A DNA stretch of 8,867 nt from SFTH01 sp963643985 (GTDB lineage Bacteria; Bacillota; Clostridia; Christensenellales; Aristaeellaceae), in contig CAVINP010000086.1 of assembly GCA_963643985.1 (NCBI GenBank), forward strand, positions 1 to 8,867, given 5' to 3'. The number at the start of each line of letters is the position of its first letter. The first letter of the stretch is position 1. Made by a program: the position numbers and the translations under genes. This document shows positions 1 through 8,200 of this stretch, piece after piece. Below the pieces are notes generated by a model. It was not told the DNA's origin and did no database searches. It saw only the letters and a list, made by a program, of their open reading frames with translations.

Positions 1-2158
1 GTGTGGGCGTTGCGGTCGGTGTGGGCGTCGGGGTCGGCGTGGGCGTCACGGTCGGCGTGGGGGACGGGGTGGGGCTTGCGGTCGGTTCGGGGGTGGCTTT
101 GGCCGTGACCTCAAACACCTTCTGGATTTCGTATTCGCCCTTATAATTGCCGATTCCCTTCACCGTGATCTTGTATCTGCCGGGTTCGGGCCACACGGCC
201 TGCTTGTTTTCGCCGACGGACTTGATTTCAAGCGTATAATCCGTTTCGTATTCAAGCGGATGGCCGTTCTTGTCCTCCAACGTAGCATAATCCTTCAGCT
301 CGACGTTGCTGCCTTCCTCGACGAGCCACAGTTCAGGCTCCGGATTGATCTTTACGCCGAGATAGCTTTCCCCGCCTTCCTCACTGATGCTCTGGGGTAG
401 AATTTCATACTTGCCGGGCGTTACATCCGAGTAATCATAGTTGCCGGATGCTTCTTTTTCTCTGATATGCGTTTCGCCTGTCCCGACCTGCGTTAATCCT
501 TGTGCATCGTCCGGATCGGTTTCAAACTCAGAGTTGTAGCTTTGCCCGTTACTGTCCTCGACCACCTGTTTCTCGGTCACTTTCGGTTCCTTGTCGTCAC
601 CGTAAACCGTTTTCCAGCTCGCCGCATGGCCGCTGAGCTTTTTGGGGGTAATGGTCAGCGCAATCTCGGGAGATTTGTCTTCGACTTCGATTACAACATT
701 TTCTCCGTATTTTTCACGGATGGCTGCTTCGAAGATGGCCTTGAAATCCGGCTTCGCTTTGATATACGGATCATCCTTTGCATCCGTACCCGAGACGGTA
801 AAGCTCTGCCACTCTTCCTGCCACTCTTCCGTGTTCTTCAGTATTTCCTGCACATCAGCCGCAACAGCGGAAGCAAAGTCGGTTTCGTCTGCGTCTTTAC
901 TGTTTATATCGACGATGCTTTTGCTCTGCGAAGCTTCCTCCCGGATTTCCAGCGTATAAGTCAGTGTCTGTTCCTCACCGTTGTATTCGCGCGTTGTTTC
1001 CGCATCGGTTCCCCCCGTCACGGTGACGGTGACGGGCAGGGGAGAGATCTTAAGGCAGCCGGTCAGAGCGTCCGTATCCCACGAAAATGCGTATTCGGGA
1101 TGCTTGGAACACAGTTCATCTGCATTTTCCTTTATTTTTTCATCCGGTAGCGCATCGTACTGACCGGCATCCGTTCCGTTCACCCGAAAAATCTGCTCTT
1201 CGGTTTCTTCGGTCCAGCCGATTTCCCGCAATATTCCGGCTTCATCGATGCCTTCTTCCGGGCCCTCAAGCTCGGCATGCAGTTTGTACGGAATCTCCTG
1301 CTCTTTGCCGTTGTAGATCACGTCGCCCTGCTGCTGCGCCGTAACGACGATGGTGACCTGCTTCGGCGAGGGCGTGGGGGTGGGGGTGGGCTCGGGCTCA
1401 ATCGTGGTTGTGGCCGTTGGGGTAACCGTGATTATTTCGACGGACGTGGGGGCGACCGTAGCTTCGTTCTCGGGTGCGTTCCCATCCGTACCGCCAATGA
1501 TGCTTTCGGAGTTTGTAGCGCTGTCGGTGGGGTTGACGGGTGTAATGGACAATCCACCATTGATTTCCTCTGGGATATCATCAACGCTGCTCTCCCAGAA
1601 TTTCAGGCCGCCCGTCGTGTACAGCGCGACGGTGTCTGTGGTGCTCAGATGAACGATTGCTTCGCCTTCCCTGGCATCGATTTTAAAAATATCAGAAAGT
1701 TCGTTACCGTTTACTTTCGCTTTGAATTCGAATCCCACGGGCAAGTCATGAACAATCAGTTCTTTGCCTGTCTCAACTGCTCTCTTTTTGCAATGATTCA
1801 AGCCGTCCCAGGACAAAAGTTCGATCTTTTCTGCGGGAATTGCGCCCGACTCGGCCTTGGGAAGTTCCCATTCCAGATATGTTTCCTTACTTGTTCTGCC
1901 CCAAATGACCAGAGAAAGCTTGCCGTCTTTCGATCTGACTTCCGCCTGCAGAACGTTTTCCCCGTTGTATATGTCCCCGTTGAGATCTTCGATCTCATCG
2001 GACAGCACGACTGTCGTTCCTTCATCAATAATGTATCCCAATTGATCGGAGAAAAGCGTGATCTTTTTCTCCTCATCTCCTCCGCCGTCTGCGAATGCGC
2101 ATGTGCCCGAGAGCAGCAGGCAGACCAGCGTCAAAATTGCAAGGATGGATTTCTTCAT
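1..2158 (-). CDS. Large secreted MBG/Ig-like repeat protein with Thr/Pro linkers (C-terminus beyond window)
   Basis: The frame is open from ATG at 2158 to the left edge, giving at least 719 residues with no stop, so the gene is partial at its 3' end. A Sec signal peptide is clear: MKKS, a hydrophobic core, then CAFA before D24, a signal peptidase I type site. Residues 24 to about 229 form an unrecognised domain. A Thr/Pro linker follows at about 230-265. Two homologous units come next, about 266-372 (YNG at 282) and 373-505 (YNG at 392); both carry a V-x-GTDA motif. A unit at about 506-590 (WKTVYGD near 516) resembles the MBG_3 type. A unit at about 600-688 carries the G-x-Y-x-I-T-V-x-G-x-GNY pattern seen in bacterial Ig-like repeats. 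A second Thr/Pro linker runs off the edge. The role is probably adhesion or envelope structure; the substrate is unknown. What lies beyond the linker (membrane helix, anchor or more domains) cannot be seen. The MBG assignment rests on pattern recognition only. Confidence 0.5.
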   Translation of the reverse strand, partial: MKKSILAILTLVCLLLSGTCAFADGGGDEEKKITLFSDQLGYIIDEGTTVVLSDEIEDLNGDIYNGENVLQAEVRSKDGKLSLVIWGRTSKETYLEWELPKAESGAIPAEKIELLSWDGLNHCKKRAVETGKELIVHDLPVGFEFKAKVNGNELSDIFKIDAREGEAIVHLSTTDTVALYTTGGLKFWESSVDDIPEEINGGLSITPVNPTDSATNSESIIGGTDGNAPENEATVAPTSVEIITVTPTATTTIEPEPTPTPTPSPKQVTIVVTAQQQGDVIYNGKEQEIPYKLHAELEGPEEGIDEAGILREIGWTEETEEQIFRVNGTDAGQYDALPDEKIKENADELCSKHPEYAFSWDTDALTGCLKISPLPVTVTVTGGTDAETTREYNGEEQTLTYTLEIREEASQSKSIVDINSKDADETDFASAVAADVQEILKNTEEWQEEWQSFTVSGTDAKDDPYIKAKPDFKAIFEAAIREKYGENVVIEVEDKSPEIALTITPKKLSGHAASWKTVYGDDKEPKVTEKQVVEDSNGQSYNSEFETDPDDAQGLTQVGTGETHIREKEASGNYDYSDVTPGKYEILPQSISEEGGESYLGVKINPEPELWLVEEGSNVELKDYATLEDKNGHPLEYETDYTLEIKSVGENKQAVWPEPGRYKITVKGIGNYKGEYEIQKVFEVTAKATPEPTASPTPSPTPTVTPTPTPTPTPTATPT
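2..94 (-). repeat. Thr-Pro dipeptide linker-coding repeat
   Basis: Thirty-one codons (residues 689-719) encode an almost unbroken Thr-Pro alternation, read on the plus strand as imperfect gtcggcgtgggcgt-like units. Synonymous codons for Thr (ACG, ACC, ACA) and Pro (CCG, CCC) are mixed, so the protein pattern is kept while the DNA has diverged. Such linkers are usually extended stalks. A shorter linker of the same kind is coded at about 1364-1471. Confidence 0.5.
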
Positions 2159-2165
2159 AACTTTT

Positions 2166-2172
2166 CTCCTTT
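2166..2172 (-). promoter_or_regulatory. Ribosome binding site AAAGGAG
   Basis: AAAGGAG on the minus strand lies 7 nt before the ATG at 2158. This strong Shine-Dalgarno match fixes the start of the left-hand secreted protein, which agrees with the signal peptide beginning at that Met. Confidence 0.5.
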
Positions 2173-2227
2173 GGTTGCAGGATTGTTGTTCGTTTGGTGA
2201 ACTCCCGGGGAATCTGTCAGCAAGGCA

Positions 2228-2246
2228 GCAAGCCCTTTGGGCTTGC
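2228..2246. repeat. Perfect 8-bp hairpin
   Basis: The arms GCAAGCCC (2228-2235) and GGGCTTGC (2239-2246) are perfectly complementary around a 3-nt loop TTT. Neither strand has a T-run after the stem, so it does not fit a classical intrinsic terminator. It lies 14 bp from the hairpin at 2261-2293. Confidence 0.5.
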
Positions 2247-2260
2247 CGGTCTGCCGTTAC

Positions 2261-2293
2261 GCACCCAAGACCCACTTTGTTGGGCTTGGGTGC
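2261..2293. repeat. Long hairpin, 9 + 4 bp with one bulge
   Basis: GCACCCAAG (2261-2269) pairs with CTTGGGTGC (2285-2293). Inside it, CCCA (2271-2274) pairs with TGGG (2281-2284), with A2270 bulged and a 6-nt loop CTTTGT. It lies 76 bp past the stop of the VWA-FHA gene. It could stop or slow transcription or protect the 3' end of that mRNA, but no T-tract follows on either strand. With 2228-2246 it may form a dispersed palindromic (REP-like) element. Confidence 0.5.
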
Positions 2294-2368
2294 ATAAGAA
2301 GCAGATGCCGTGAAAGGCACGCTCAGATTCGCCGCCGAATTAATCAGGGGATCCGTAAATTGCTTCGC

Positions 2369-5080
2369 TTACAGTTGCCTGATCGACACGTTCATCACGG
2401 TGCGGCCGAGCATCAGCTCGTCGCCGTCATGCAGCGGCATGGGCTGGTTGGCGGCGATCTTCGTGCCGTTGAGTTTGGTGCCGTTGCTGGAGCCAAGATC
2501 GGTCACGAGCACCTGATCGCCCTCGCAGCTGATGGCCATGTGTTTGCCGGAGACGGTATCATCATCGATGACCTGATCCATGCTGCCGCTGCGGCCAAAG
2601 GTTCTGACATCGCCGTCGGCCAGCTCCAGCACGCGTGCCCGACGCTGATCGTCAATGCCCCTGCGGCGATCGACGAAGCGTTCGGAGAGTTCGACCGCCA
2701 CCGCCGGCTCGGCTTCCATCATCACGGTGCCGCTGCTGTAGCCGTCATCGGAGCTGTCATTTTCCATCATCACCGTGCCGCCGCTCTCGCCGGACATAAG
2801 ATCGGCATCGCCCGTGCCGCCGCCAAACGTGCCGCCGAACGTGCCGCCGTCATCGCAGTCGGTAGGTGCGCTGTTGACATCGTTCGGATGTTCTTCATAT
2901 ACCGTGCCCGGAGCGTCTTTGTCCTTTTCGGAGGTGAAGCTCTCGGGATTGATCTCTTCATCTTTGAGGGCATTTTTCTTGTGCATTTTCACAAACACAA
3001 TGATGAGCACGACGATGAGCACCAGCACGCAGGCCGCGCCGATGATCCAGTATATGAGCGTGCCCTCCTCGCGCAGCTGTGACACCTTTGCGGCGATGAC
3101 GTTCTGCTCCTCGGCCGCGGGTTCCTCCGCGGACGCGGGCGCGGCGGTCGGCTCGGCGGTCGGCGGCAGGGTGGCTTCATTGGGGATCGTTTCCAGCTCG
3201 ATGGTCTGGGTTTCGCTCCTGACGCTTGCGTCCGAAGCCAGCTTCACGCGAACATCCAGGCGCGTCACGTCGGTATCGACATCGTTGGTGGCCGTGAAAG
3301 CAAAGATCATATCGTCCGTCTGTTCAAAGCTTGCATCCCATGTCATGCTGTTGACGACCAGCTCCAGCTGACCGGCCGTGACCGTGCCGGAGGGCACTTC
3401 CACGTAGCCGGACACTTCGACCTTCTTGCCCTCGGGCCTGCGAATGGTGCTGTCATTCAGGTTCAGACTCAGCTCGGGCGGTTCGGGCGTGGCCAGAATC
3501 AACGCCTGCGTGCGGGACTTGATCTGGGAATTGCTGTTGAGCATGGCGTATACTCTCAGACTGCCGGAGTCCACGTCTTCGGCCACGGCGCGAACCTCAA
3601 ACTCGAACTGGCTGTCATTGATCTTGTTGATCGTGGCATCGTCGCAGCGCACGTCGTTGACGTAGATGTCAACGTCGCCATCCCGGACGGAGCCCTCCAC
3701 CTCGACCACGCCGGTGACGGTCAGGGTATCGCCGTCCTGCGCGGTGATGGCAATGTTGGAGTCATCCAGTTCCACGCTCAGCTTGGGCGCGGGCGTGGCG
3801 GTGACCTCCGCGGGGGTGACGACCGCCATCCTGGCTATGCCGGAGGTGATGCCCAGGCCTTTGATCTCGGCCTGAACGCTCAGCTCGGTCACGTCGCTGT
3901 CAATCGTGCCGGAAGCAGAGAAGATGTAGCTGTTGCCGTTCGGATTGATTTTATCCAGCTGCCACTGCTCGTCGTTGACGTTGATCACCAGCTGATCCTT
4001 GCCGACGTTGCCCTGATCAACAGAGACCTTACCGGTGATGGTCGCCTTTCCGCGGCCTTCGGGGCGGGGCACCTGTGCCTTGTCCAGCTCCAGAGAGATA
4101 CCCGGCACGGGCGAGGGCGTGGGCGTGATCACGGGCGCGGGCACGCCCGACCAGTCCACCACCTGCTGCAGCTTGTTGCTGATGATGAAGCGGCCATCGG
4201 AGTTGAACCCCACGCAGAATTCGCTGATGGTGCCGAAGTCGGAGCGGCCGGCTTCATTGGTCAGCGTGGCCTTGAGCACGATCGTGCTGCTGAGGATGCT
4301 GCGGATGCTGTCGATGCAGGTCGCCGTGTCCTTGGAATTGATCACGTACTGCAGGCCGCCGGTCTGCTCGGCAAAGGTCGCCAGGCTTGCGGTATCCACA
4401 CCCTTGTTTTCGTTGAGGCCGATGCAGTAGATCGGCACCTGCGCCTCGTATACGGCGGAGCTGATGCTCTCCGCAGTGTATTCCGTCAGCGGGGAGTCAT
4501 TCGGCAAGTCATTCTTGCCGTCGGTGAAGAAGATCACGACGCTGCGGCCGCTGCCGGCGGAGGCTGCCTGAACGCCGTCCAGCACGCCCTTGTACAGTGC
4601 CGTCCAGCCCTCGTTCGGGTCGAGCGCGGCGATGGCTTCCTTGATAACGCTCGCCTTGCGGCTGTTGGAGACGCGCACGGTCACCTCCGTGCCGAAGGTC
4701 AGCAGAGTGATGCTGTCCTTGGCACTCATGCCGTCCACGGTGTTGTTGAGCGCCTGACGCACGTTCTCCATCATGGCATCGGTAATGGTCTTGGAGGTGT
4801 CCACGCAGAAGACGTAGTGTATGCCCTGCGCTTCGGCGTCATAGGGCTGCGCCGACGTCACTTCCATGGACGTATCGTCTACGGAAAATTTGAACATGCT
4901 CGGATCGACCGCGCCGCTGTACGGCACGCCGCTGGCATCGCTGAGGTCGACGTACAGCGTGGCCTCGTTGCCCTGCTGGCGCACCTGGCTGAGGCGCACT
5001 TCTTTGACACCCGCCGCCATGGCCGGTATCAGGCTCAGTACCAAAACCAAGATACAAACAAATGCCGCTACCCTCTTCAT
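2369..5080 (-). CDS. VWA domain / Ig-like repeats / transmembrane / FHA domain protein
   Basis: Product of 903 residues (numbered from ATG 5080). A Sec signal peptide covers about 1-23 (MKRVAAF, ending AMAA). A VWA domain spans about 88-268: MIDAS residues are D94-T-S96-K-T98, T160 (GWTALY) and D187 (FFTDGKND); the canonical last Ser of DxSxS is Thr. Three homologous beta-sandwich repeats of about 90-95 residues follow (328-418, 434-529, 536-630), each opening with a Ser-Leu-x-Leu-Asp-like strand and joined by short Thr/Pro linkers. A Pro/Ala/Glu-rich stalk leads to one transmembrane helix (675-697) with KMHKK inside. The cytoplasmic linker (698-820) has repeated GGTF and GTVMME motifs. The FHA domain (about 820-903) keeps its signature: GRSG at 829, SGKH at 844 and GSSNG at 863. 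FHA domains bind phosphothreonine, and VWA domains bind proteins through a metal. Inferred role: envelope sensor or scaffold linking an outside ligand to Ser/Thr kinase signalling. The kinase is not in this window. Confidence 0.5.
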   Translation of the reverse strand: MKRVAAFVCILVLVLSLIPAMAAGVKEVRLSQVRQQGNEATLYVDLSDASGVPYSGAVDPSMFKFSVDDTSMEVTSAQPYDAEAQGIHYVFCVDTSKTITDAMMENVRQALNNTVDGMSAKDSITLLTFGTEVTVRVSNSRKASVIKEAIAALDPNEGWTALYKGVLDGVQAASAGSGRSVVIFFTDGKNDLPNDSPLTEYTAESISSAVYEAQVPIYCIGLNENKGVDTASLATFAEQTGGLQYVINSKDTATCIDSIRSILSSTIVLKATLTNEAGRSDFGTISEFCVGFNSDGRFIISNKLQQVVDWSGVPAPVITPTPSPVPGISLELDKAQVPRPEGRGKATITGKVSVDQGNVGKDQLVINVNDEQWQLDKINPNGNSYIFSASGTIDSDVTELSVQAEIKGLGITSGIARMAVVTPAEVTATPAPKLSVELDDSNIAITAQDGDTLTVTGVVEVEGSVRDGDVDIYVNDVRCDDATINKINDSQFEFEVRAVAEDVDSGSLRVYAMLNSNSQIKSRTQALILATPEPPELSLNLNDSTIRRPEGKKVEVSGYVEVPSGTVTAGQLELVVNSMTWDASFEQTDDMIFAFTATNDVDTDVTRLDVRVKLASDASVRSETQTIELETIPNEATLPPTAEPTAAPASAEEPAAEEQNVIAAKVSQLREEGTLIYWIIGAACVLVLIVVLIIVFVKMHKKNALKDEEINPESFTSEKDKDAPGTVYEEHPNDVNSAPTDCDDGGTFGGTFGGGTGDADLMSGESGGTVMMENDSSDDGYSSGTVMMEAEPAVAVELSERFVDRRRGIDDQRRARVLELADGDVRTFGRSGSMDQVIDDDTVSGKHMAISCEGDQVLVTDLGSSNGTKLNGTKIAANQPMPLHDGDELMLGRTVMNVSIRQL

Positions 5081-5087
5081 CGTTGTT

Positions 5088-5093
5088 CCCCTT
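5088..5093 (-). promoter_or_regulatory. Ribosome binding site AAGGGG deciding the start at 5080
   Basis: AAGGGG lies 7 nt before the ATG at 5080, the expected spacing. A more upstream in-frame ATG at 5098 would add MKRGTT. Its best purine run (AAAGGGA) is 11 nt away, and the added residues sit awkwardly ahead of a complete signal peptide. I therefore prefer 5080, though 5098 is not excluded. Confidence 0.5.
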
Positions 5094-5125
5094 TTCATGT
5101 GTTTACATTCCCTTTCACGGGAGGC

Positions 5126-5151
5126 AAGAGATACGCGCGGGCCTATCTCTT
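5126..5151. promoter_or_regulatory. Operator-like inverted repeat upstream of the VWA-FHA gene
   Basis: AAGAGATA (5126-5133) and TATCTCTT (5144-5151) form a perfect 8-bp inverted repeat with a 10-nt spacer. The half-site centres are 18 bp apart. The repeat lies 45 bp before the start codon at 5080. The geometry fits a dimeric regulator site, or a leader hairpin if it is transcribed. The rest of the 154-bp gap shows no clear -35/-10 pair. Confidence 0.5.
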
Positions 5152-5194
5152 CTCTTCCATGGAACGGAGACGGGAGTGTCTAATTCATAGTGCC

Positions 5195-5226
5195 CTTTCC
5201 ACCGCCGCTTGCGCGGCGGTGGAAAG
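5195..5226. terminator. Strong 14-bp hairpin after the giant repeat protein gene
   Basis: CTTTCCACCGCCGC (5195-5208) and GCGGCGGTGGAAAG (5213-5226) are perfectly complementary around a 4-nt loop. The stem begins 8 nt after the stop codon at 5235, a position typical of a terminator for the upstream gene. The sequence after it on the minus strand is GGCACTATGAATTAG, with no T-run, so termination may be weak or factor-assisted. It could instead protect the mRNA 3' end and adjust expression between the two genes. Confidence 0.5.
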
Positions 5227-5234
5227 AATGGTGA

Positions 5235-8200
5235 TTACCTGATCATACCATTCATGTTCTTGTAGAGTTCGTAGTAGGCCTTGTTGGCTTCGTACCCAAT
5301 GACATCCTTGTAGGCAGTGCCGATGGCTTCTGCCGTCTGCTGTTCCTCTGCCAGCCAGCGGTAGAAGGGAACACCGTAGCCGCCGAGCGCGATGTAGTCG
5401 CTCTCGTCCATGTCCACATCCAGTTCGGCATGCAGCCAGACGATGCCGGAGATCGTGCCGTCCTCAGCGCGGAAGGCAGAGGTGTCGATCGTGGCCAGTA
5501 TGCCTTCGGTCTGAGTGTTCAGGTTCTCCACGACCACGCTGTGATTGTCGTTGAGCAGCTGCTCCAGGGTCGGCTGGGCGGGATAGCCGCTCAGGCGCGC
5601 CCGGGCATTCTCCTTCAGGTAGCCGGGCTGCGTGATGCTGTAGGAAATGTCGAGGTTGCCGTCCGCATTGAGCCTGATGGTCACCGTGCCCATTTCGATG
5701 CTGTCATAGGCCAGTATGGGCAGGGTCAGTTCGCTGCCGTCCGCCAGCGTGCTCAGATCCACGGGCGTTGCGAAGCGCTGCTGCATGGCGCCGTCGATCT
5801 CCTCAAAGAAGCTTGCGCCCAGGATCTCGGCGAATGCGCCGTCTGCCAGCGTGTCGGTCACGTCGTAGCTCCAGGTCTCTTCATTTCCGCAGAAGTCGGT
5901 GACTTCGATTTCCACCTTGTCACCCGCAATCAGTCCGCCCTTCATGGGCAGTGCCGCATAGAAGTAGCCGGACTGGTCCACAACGGCGTTCAAAGCGGTT
6001 CTCTCACCATCGCGGATAATTCTGACGATGACTTCGGAACCGGACTCGGTGTAGCCCCAGAGGCCGGTCGCGCCGATGACGGGCTTGCCGCCCAGGGTGG
6101 GCTCATAGGCCGCTTCCTTCAGGGTGACGGTGATCGCGGAGGAACCGTTGACATCTGCATAGTTTGCCTTGATGGTGCCGGGCATGCCGTCCGTGAAGCC
6201 GCATTCCGTCAGGGTGACGGTCCTGGTCTCGGTATCGCTTGCTGCCTCCGACCAGGGCGTCTTTTCCCCGCCAAAGGTGAAGGTCTTCGAACCGATGGTG
6301 AGGGTCGTCTTTTCGCAGGGGTTGTACTTGGCGGTGATGACGACCTCGCCGCCCGGGACGGTGCTGTCCTTGACAGGCTTGATGTTCACGGAGAGTCCGC
6401 CGAGGTTGGCCTTGGTGACAGTGATGGTGCAGGTGCCTGCATTGCCAACGCGGTCAGTGTAGGTGAATTCATACTGGTCTGCCTTCGGCCATTCAGCCCT
6501 GTTTTGCCAGTTGCTGATGTCCCAGGTGATTTTGCCGCCTTCTGCCGTAATCGTGCCGGAAGCAGTACCGTACTGGAAGGGGGCACCATTTATCGTTTTG
6601 GCATAATCGTTCAGATCCATTACCGGATTACCTTCGAGATGACGGTTAGTGATGCTGATAGTGCCGTTTTCTGCGCCCGTGTCGTAGGCGATGTTTGCGG
6701 ATGCCTCCGTGACATCATGGGCATCCGTGTCGGCCAGGGTAATGGAGATAGACAGGGAAGACTTGGGATTGGTATTGAGCCAATCTTTCGTTGCGTCTTC
6801 ACTGTAGTCTTCACCGGTGGCAAGCTTGTAGATATCCTCAAGCTTCCAACTGGCCTCCCCGTAACTGCGCCTGTCTTCTTTTTCGTTGACTTTGAGTATG
6901 ACCATGTCGGAATCGCAGACATTTGCATCAGCCTTTGCCGTGATTTCAGCGTCCTTATGCAGGAAAACAGTTCCTCCCTCAACCGAGTGATCGTTTCCAT
7001 AAGTGAAGCTAAGCNNNNNNNNNNCGGGTGCAGCGGTCACCGTTATTTCATTGCTATCGACATTTGTATTTTCCGAACCGGGAATTGCTATGCTCGCCGT
7101 CACGACTGCGCCTGCGGGCAGGTAGTACTTGGAGGAATAAGTCTGGCCGTCATACGTGCAGCCGTAGTCCTGCTCCTCCTCCATTGCGCTGACATTCCAT
7201 ACATTGTTCTCACCCGATGCCATCAGCTGAACATTCTTGGGATTGATAGAGACGGAGATTTTCGGAATGGGCAGATCGATCAGTGTCACGGTCTCGCCCT
7301 CATTGGGCACTGCCTTCACGGTCAGCTCGCCCGGGTTGGTGTGCGTATCAAGTTCAACGCCCTCCGGCAAGCTCAGTTCGAGTTTCCACGGCAGACCCGT
7401 GCCTTCGATTTCGAAATAGCTGTCTTTCGCCACTGAAAGTTCGTAGTTCTGCGACACAATATTATTTGCGGAAATCTTATAATCGACTCCGACTTTCTCG
7501 CCTTCTGTGCGGGTCACGCTATAATTGAGAGCGCGGGAGTTGACCTTGCCGTTCTCATCAATGTCGCGCTTTGCAAAGCTGTTCTCACCGTACAGAGACG
7601 GATCGGTCAGATCAAAGCCCAGATTCGGCTTGGGATCGACCACGCCGAACTTCTTGCTGCCCGTGAGCGTAACGGTGATGGGCTTCTTGTTGATGGTGAT
7701 CTCGGCGGTAGTTGTAGTCTCTTTATAATTGCCGTTCGGATCGGTAACCGTCAGGTTTACCGTGTAGGTACCTGCATCCGTGGGAAGATCGCCTTCTTTG
7801 AGGCTTTCTTGGGTAGCTTTATTCACATAGCTGTCAACGGAATAGCCGGGGATAACGCCTTCAATAGGTTTCTTCCCCTCTTTATCTTTGGAAATCGAGA
7901 CCTCGACTCCTGCTTCGGAATAATTCACTCCGCTGCCGTCATAGGTTTTCTCGATGTTATCCGCCTTCGCGTACATCGTCGCGGCCTTGATGGTGAGCGT
8001 GGTTTCCGCAGTTACAGGCTCGTAGTTCGTATCTACCTGCCCATCCTTGCGCATGGTGGCCGTCAGTTTCACGGTATACGCGCCCGCATTCATGGGAGGC
8101 TTCTGCATCATTGTTCCGTCTTTATAGTATCCTACCGTGAGCTCTGCGCCAACAGGCTCGGTGGTGACCTTTTCCGTCGTATAGGTCTTCTCCGAGCCGT

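Larger units (their letters stand above)
2159..2368. other. Intergenic region with tandem hairpins
   Basis: These 210 bp separate the stop of the VWA-FHA gene from the start of the next gene. They contain two strong hairpins (2228-2246 and 2261-2293), a weaker TGCC/GGCA 4-bp stem at 2306-2319, and the ribosome binding site at 2166-2172. I could not identify a convincing sigma-70 -35/-10 pair on the minus strand. No open frame in it looks like a gene. Confidence 0.5.

Noticed and set aside
2085..2158. Lipoprotein signal (Cys20) in the left-hand secreted protein
   Set aside because: The residues before the Cys are S-G-T, with Thr at -1, which does not fit a lipobox. Cleavage after AFA is more likely.
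1277..2200. 307-residue open frame on the plus strand
   Set aside because: It is antisense to the left-hand secreted protein, whose signal peptide, ribosome binding site and repeat modules are all convincing on the minus strand.
2294..2368. Sigma-70 promoter for the left-hand gene
   Set aside because: TTTACG and TTAATT-like hexamers are present, but no pair has acceptable spacing and match.
2237..3082. 281-residue open frame on the plus strand
   Set aside because: It is antisense to the FHA and transmembrane coding part and rich in Ala/His. Its start lies inside a hairpin.
5155..5164. Palindrome TTCCATGGAA as a regulator site
   Set aside because: Ten bases of perfect symmetry in a 154-bp gap could easily be chance, and nothing else supports it.
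5430..7436. 668-residue open frame on the plus strand
   Set aside because: It lies wholly antisense to the giant repeat gene, spans the N gap, lacks recognisable domains, and has the His/Arg/Gly-rich look of a shadow frame over a GC-rich gene.
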